A stretch of 7,610 nucleotides of DNA from Alistipes sp. (GTDB lineage: Bacteria; Bacteroidota; Bacteroidia; Bacteroidales; Rikenellaceae), in the NCBI GenBank assembly GCA_009774895.1, contig VSOO01000066.1, positions 1-7,610 of the forward strand, read 5' to 3'. Both the position numbers and the translations under genes were made by a program. Positions 6,117 through 7,610 of this stretch are shown here, in pieces. The notes under the pieces are model-generated. The model saw nothing but the letters and a program-made list of their open reading frames with translations. It ran no database searches and was not told the DNA's origin. Positions within the stretch are counted from its first letter, which is position 1. Every line of letters starts with the position of its first letter.

Positions 6117-6512
6117 ATGGCACGTACGCTTACCACTCCCATACAGAAGAGGCTGTCGGACGTCGATGTCTTCCGGCACGTGAACAACGTGTCGCAGCAG
6201 ATGTATTTCGACGTGGGCAAGGTGGAGTACTACGACCGCGTGCTGGGGGCCGAGGTGCTGGAGGGGCGGCTGCGCATCGTTACCGCGGCCACATCGACCT
6301 CCTACGTGTCGCAGGCGCGCTTCTCCGATGCGCTGCACGTGACGACCGTCTGCGAAAAGGTCGGCGGCAAGAGCATCGTGCTGTTGCAGCGGCTGTGGGC
6401 CGGCGAACGCCTGTGCAGCGAGAGCCGCTCGGTGATGGTGGCTTTCGATTTCGAGGCCCAGCAGAGCGTGGCCGTGCCCGATGCGTGGCGCGAGCGGCTG
6501 CTCGGCGACTGA
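6117..6512 (+). CDS. Acyl-CoA thioesterase, 4HBT hotdog family
   Basis: A 131-residue single-hotdog protein of the 4-hydroxybenzoyl-CoA thioesterase (YbgC/FcbC-like) family, which hydrolyses acyl-CoA thioesters. The N-terminal signature DVDVFRHVNNVSQQMYFDVG (15-34) carries the expected catalytic Asp (D17 by motif alignment) and the HVNN turn leading into the central hotdog helix. The central strands cover about residues 50-112. The ATG lies two bases after the tsaC stop, so it is probably translated by coupling. It is the last gene of the VOC-tsaC-thioesterase operon; a terminator follows about 100 bases later. The acyl substrate cannot be predicted. A small thioesterase beside tsaC also occurs, as I recall, in other Bacteroidota genomes; this is recollection, not a search. 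Confidence 0.9.
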   Translation: MARTLTTPIQKRLSDVDVFRHVNNVSQQMYFDVGKVEYYDRVLGAEVLEGRLRIVTAATSTSYVSQARFSDALHVTTVCEKVGGKSIVLLQRLWAGERLCSESRSVMVAFDFEAQQSVAVPDAWRERLLGD

Positions 6513-6534
6513 GGCTGCCGGAGCGTCGCGGAGG

Positions 6535-6608
6535 CGGGCCTTGACGGAGAAGGCCCGTGGGTCGGCGTTCCGACGGAACGGAGCCTCGGGAGGCCCGGAT
6601 GCAGGCCT
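6535..6608. repeat. Cluster of short inverted repeats in the convergent spacer
   Basis: Successive hairpins are possible: CGGGCCTT/AAGGCCCG (6535-6542 with 6550-6557, 7-base loop), CGTTCC/GGAACG (6566-6571 with 6575-6580, loop GAC), GCCT/AGGC (6583-6586 with 6591-6594) and the palindrome AGGCCT (6603-6608). None has a T-run. The cluster sits just 3' of the thioesterase stop. It may be a structured 3' UTR, or simply chance pairing in GC-rich sequence. Confidence 0.45.
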
Positions 6609-6610
6609 GA

Positions 6611-6661
6611 GAAATGCCCGCCGGGAGTGCGATGAAGCACTCCCGGGCGGGCTTTCATTTT
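6611..6661. terminator. Probable bidirectional terminator between thioesterase and PAS genes
   Basis: GCCCGCC-GGGAGTGC (6616-6630) pairs with GCACTCCCGGGCGGGC (6637-6652) with one bulged base and loop GATGAA. It is followed by TTTCATTTT (6653-6661) on the plus strand. On the minus strand it is followed by ATTTC, with GAAA (6611-6614) able to pair with TTTC (6653-6656). It lies between converging genes, so it can serve both, with the plus direction stronger. The remaining spacer 6662-6723 shows no further feature. Confidence 0.85.
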
Positions 6662-6723
6662 GCGCGGGGTATTGTGCAGCAGGGTGTTCCGCGGCGTTGC
6701 AGAGCGTAGGCCTGCGCCTTCGG

Positions 6724-7071
6724 TCAGCCGCGCACGTAGTGGGGCATCTCGGCGGGAATTTCGAGCGAGAACTCCACGAGGCCGCGGACCGTGCCCTCCG
6801 TGCGCCACACGGTCTGGTAGATCAGCTTGCGTACGCCGCGTTTTTCGATGGTGTAGGCGTTCGTGCCGCCCTCGGCGAGCAGGCGCGCGATGATGCCGCG
6901 CGAGCGTTCGTTGTGGCAGGGGATCATGGAGCGTCCGCGCACGTCGCCGTTCACCTCGATCGAGCGGAGGTTCTGGTAGAGCACCACGCCCTCGGTGTCG
7001 CACACCGTGACGGCGCAGTTCAGTTCGTCGGCCCAGGGGCCGGGGGCTGCGGGCAGGTCGTTTGCGTTCAT
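6724..7071 (-). CDS. Stand-alone PAS-domain protein
   Basis: A 115-residue protein consisting of little more than one PAS domain, with no kinase, GGDEF, HTH or membrane segment. Visible features are ELNCAVTVCDTEGVVLYQN (16-34, first PAS strands), GRSMIPCHNERSRGIIARLL (46-65, helical core ending in a contact helix), the strand pair TNAYTIEKRGVRKLIYQTVW (70-89), and the closing strand GLVEFSLEIPAEMPHYVR (97-114). Similar small PAS proteins occur widely in anaerobic Bacteroidota and Clostridia; their ligand and partner are unknown to me. C19, C24, C52, H53 and H111 are candidate ligand or redox residues, though conservation cannot be judged here. It lies 50 bases downstream of the ClC gene on the same strand with no clear promoter in the gap, so co-transcription with the channel is plausible. 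Possible roles are redox or ligand sensing, or protein-protein signalling. Confidence 0.85.
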   Translation of the reverse strand: MNANDLPAAPGPWADELNCAVTVCDTEGVVLYQNLRSIEVNGDVRGRSMIPCHNERSRGIIARLLAEGGTNAYTIEKRGVRKLIYQTVWRTEGTVRGLVEFSLEIPAEMPHYVRG

Positions 7072-7121
7072 TGTCGTATCGGGTCGGTAGAATTGTTTTT
7101 TATCGTTCGTCCGCCGCGCCG

Positions 7122-7610
7122 CTACTGCGAAATCTTGACCAGCTGTTCGCGGTAGGAGTTGAGGATGCGCGACTTGGAGATGAAGCCCAGGTAGTGTCCC
7201 TCCTTGTCCACCACGGGCAGCATCCAGGTGTGGCTGTCCTCGAATTTCGGCAGCACGCTGCGGATCGACTCGTGTTCGAGGATCGTGTCGGGTGCCGGGA
7301 TCATGTATTCGCAGATGGGCGTGCCGTATTTCTCGCGCTTGAACATGTCCTCGCGCAGGTCGTCGAGCTGCACGAGGCCGATGAGCCGCCCGAAGTTGTC
7401 GATGACGGGGAAGATGTTGCGGCGCGCCGTAGAGATGAGCTGCACGATGTCGCCCAGCGTGAAGTTCTCGCGGATGCGCAGGAAGTCGGTCTCCATGAGG
7501 TCTTCGAGCCGCAGGAACACGAACGCCGACTGGTCCTTGTTGGTGGTGAGCAGCTCGCCGCGCTGGCGCAGCTGCTTGGTGTAGATCGAGTCGGGGTCGA
7601 GGTAGTAGTT
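7122..7610 (-). CDS. ClC-family chloride channel/antiporter, C-terminal CBS-domain part (5' end beyond window)
   Basis: The last 162 residues of a ClC voltage-gated chloride channel or Cl-/H+ antiporter. The frame is open to the right edge (NYYLDPDSIYTKQLRQRGEL...), so the membrane domain and start lie outside. The visible SIYTKQLRQRGELLTTNKD stretch is the linker that follows the transmembrane domain in Bacteroidota ClC proteins. A tandem CBS pair follows: CBS1 from about LEDLMETDFLRIRENFTL through FPVIDNFGRLIGLVQLDDL, and CBS2 from about ICEYMIPAPDTILEHESI through LPVVDKEGHYLGFISKSRI. CBS pairs bind adenine nucleotides in other proteins and often gate transport; whether this one does is unknown. 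The C-terminus is VKISQ. An apparent start at the internal GTG (7520) is not real. The stand-alone PAS gene lies downstream on the same strand. Confidence 0.93.
   Translation of the reverse strand, partial: NYYLDPDSIYTKQLRQRGELLTTNKDQSAFVFLRLEDLMETDFLRIRENFTLGDIVQLISTARRNIFPVIDNFGRLIGLVQLDDLREDMFKREKYGTPICEYMIPAPDTILEHESIRSVLPKFEDSHTWMLPVVDKEGHYLGFISKSRILNSYREQLVKISQ

Noticed and set aside
5506..6123. Minus-strand frames opposite tsaC
   Set aside because: They are His/Arg-rich shadows of a well-recognised enzyme gene on the plus strand.
6302..7003. Minus-strand 233-codon frame across the thioesterase, spacer and PAS gene
   Set aside because: It overlaps two real genes out of frame and crosses the terminator. 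No motifs are visible.

Overview
The window is GC-rich chromosomal DNA from a member of the Bacteroidota, most likely an Alistipes-like (Rikenellaceae) gut organism. The evidence is the Bacteroidota form of the YebC N-terminus, the ClC channel fused to CBS domains, the lack of usable Shine-Dalgarno sequences at most starts, and three exact matches to the TAnnTTTG -7 promoter box typical of the phylum. The genus is an inference from composition and gene types. I see no mobile elements, tRNA or rRNA genes, CRISPR arrays or phage genes.

Layout, left to right. (1) The nearly complete yebC gene (+) ends in a textbook intrinsic terminator. (2) A minus-strand pair reads toward it: a GNAT acetyltransferase, then a 916-residue AsmA-like envelope protein with an unusual C-terminal tail of 11-residue repeats. 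(3) A compact divergent promoter region near 4225-4290, with two back-to-back TATATTTG boxes, separates the GNAT gene from an AlkD-family DNA glycosylase gene (+). (4) A second, better promoter (TTTG-N20-TATCTTTG) precedes a tight three-gene operon (+): a glyoxalase/VOC protein, the t6A enzyme TsaC/Sua5 (ATGA overlap) and a 4HBT hotdog thioesterase (2-nt gap). (5) A hairpin-rich convergent spacer with a probable bidirectional terminator follows. (6) On the minus strand lie a small stand-alone PAS-domain protein and, upstream of it, the C-terminal CBS-domain part of a ClC chloride channel/antiporter that runs off the right edge.

The genes are mainly housekeeping: translation and tRNA modification, envelope homeostasis, alkylation and carbonyl damage control, and ion transport. 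I did not find a convincing new multi-gene system. The most distinctive items are the hendecad (11-mer) tail of the AsmA-like protein, the orphan PAS protein downstream of the ClC/CBS gene, the symmetric divergent promoter, and a start-proximal leader hairpin in front of the AlkD-like gene.
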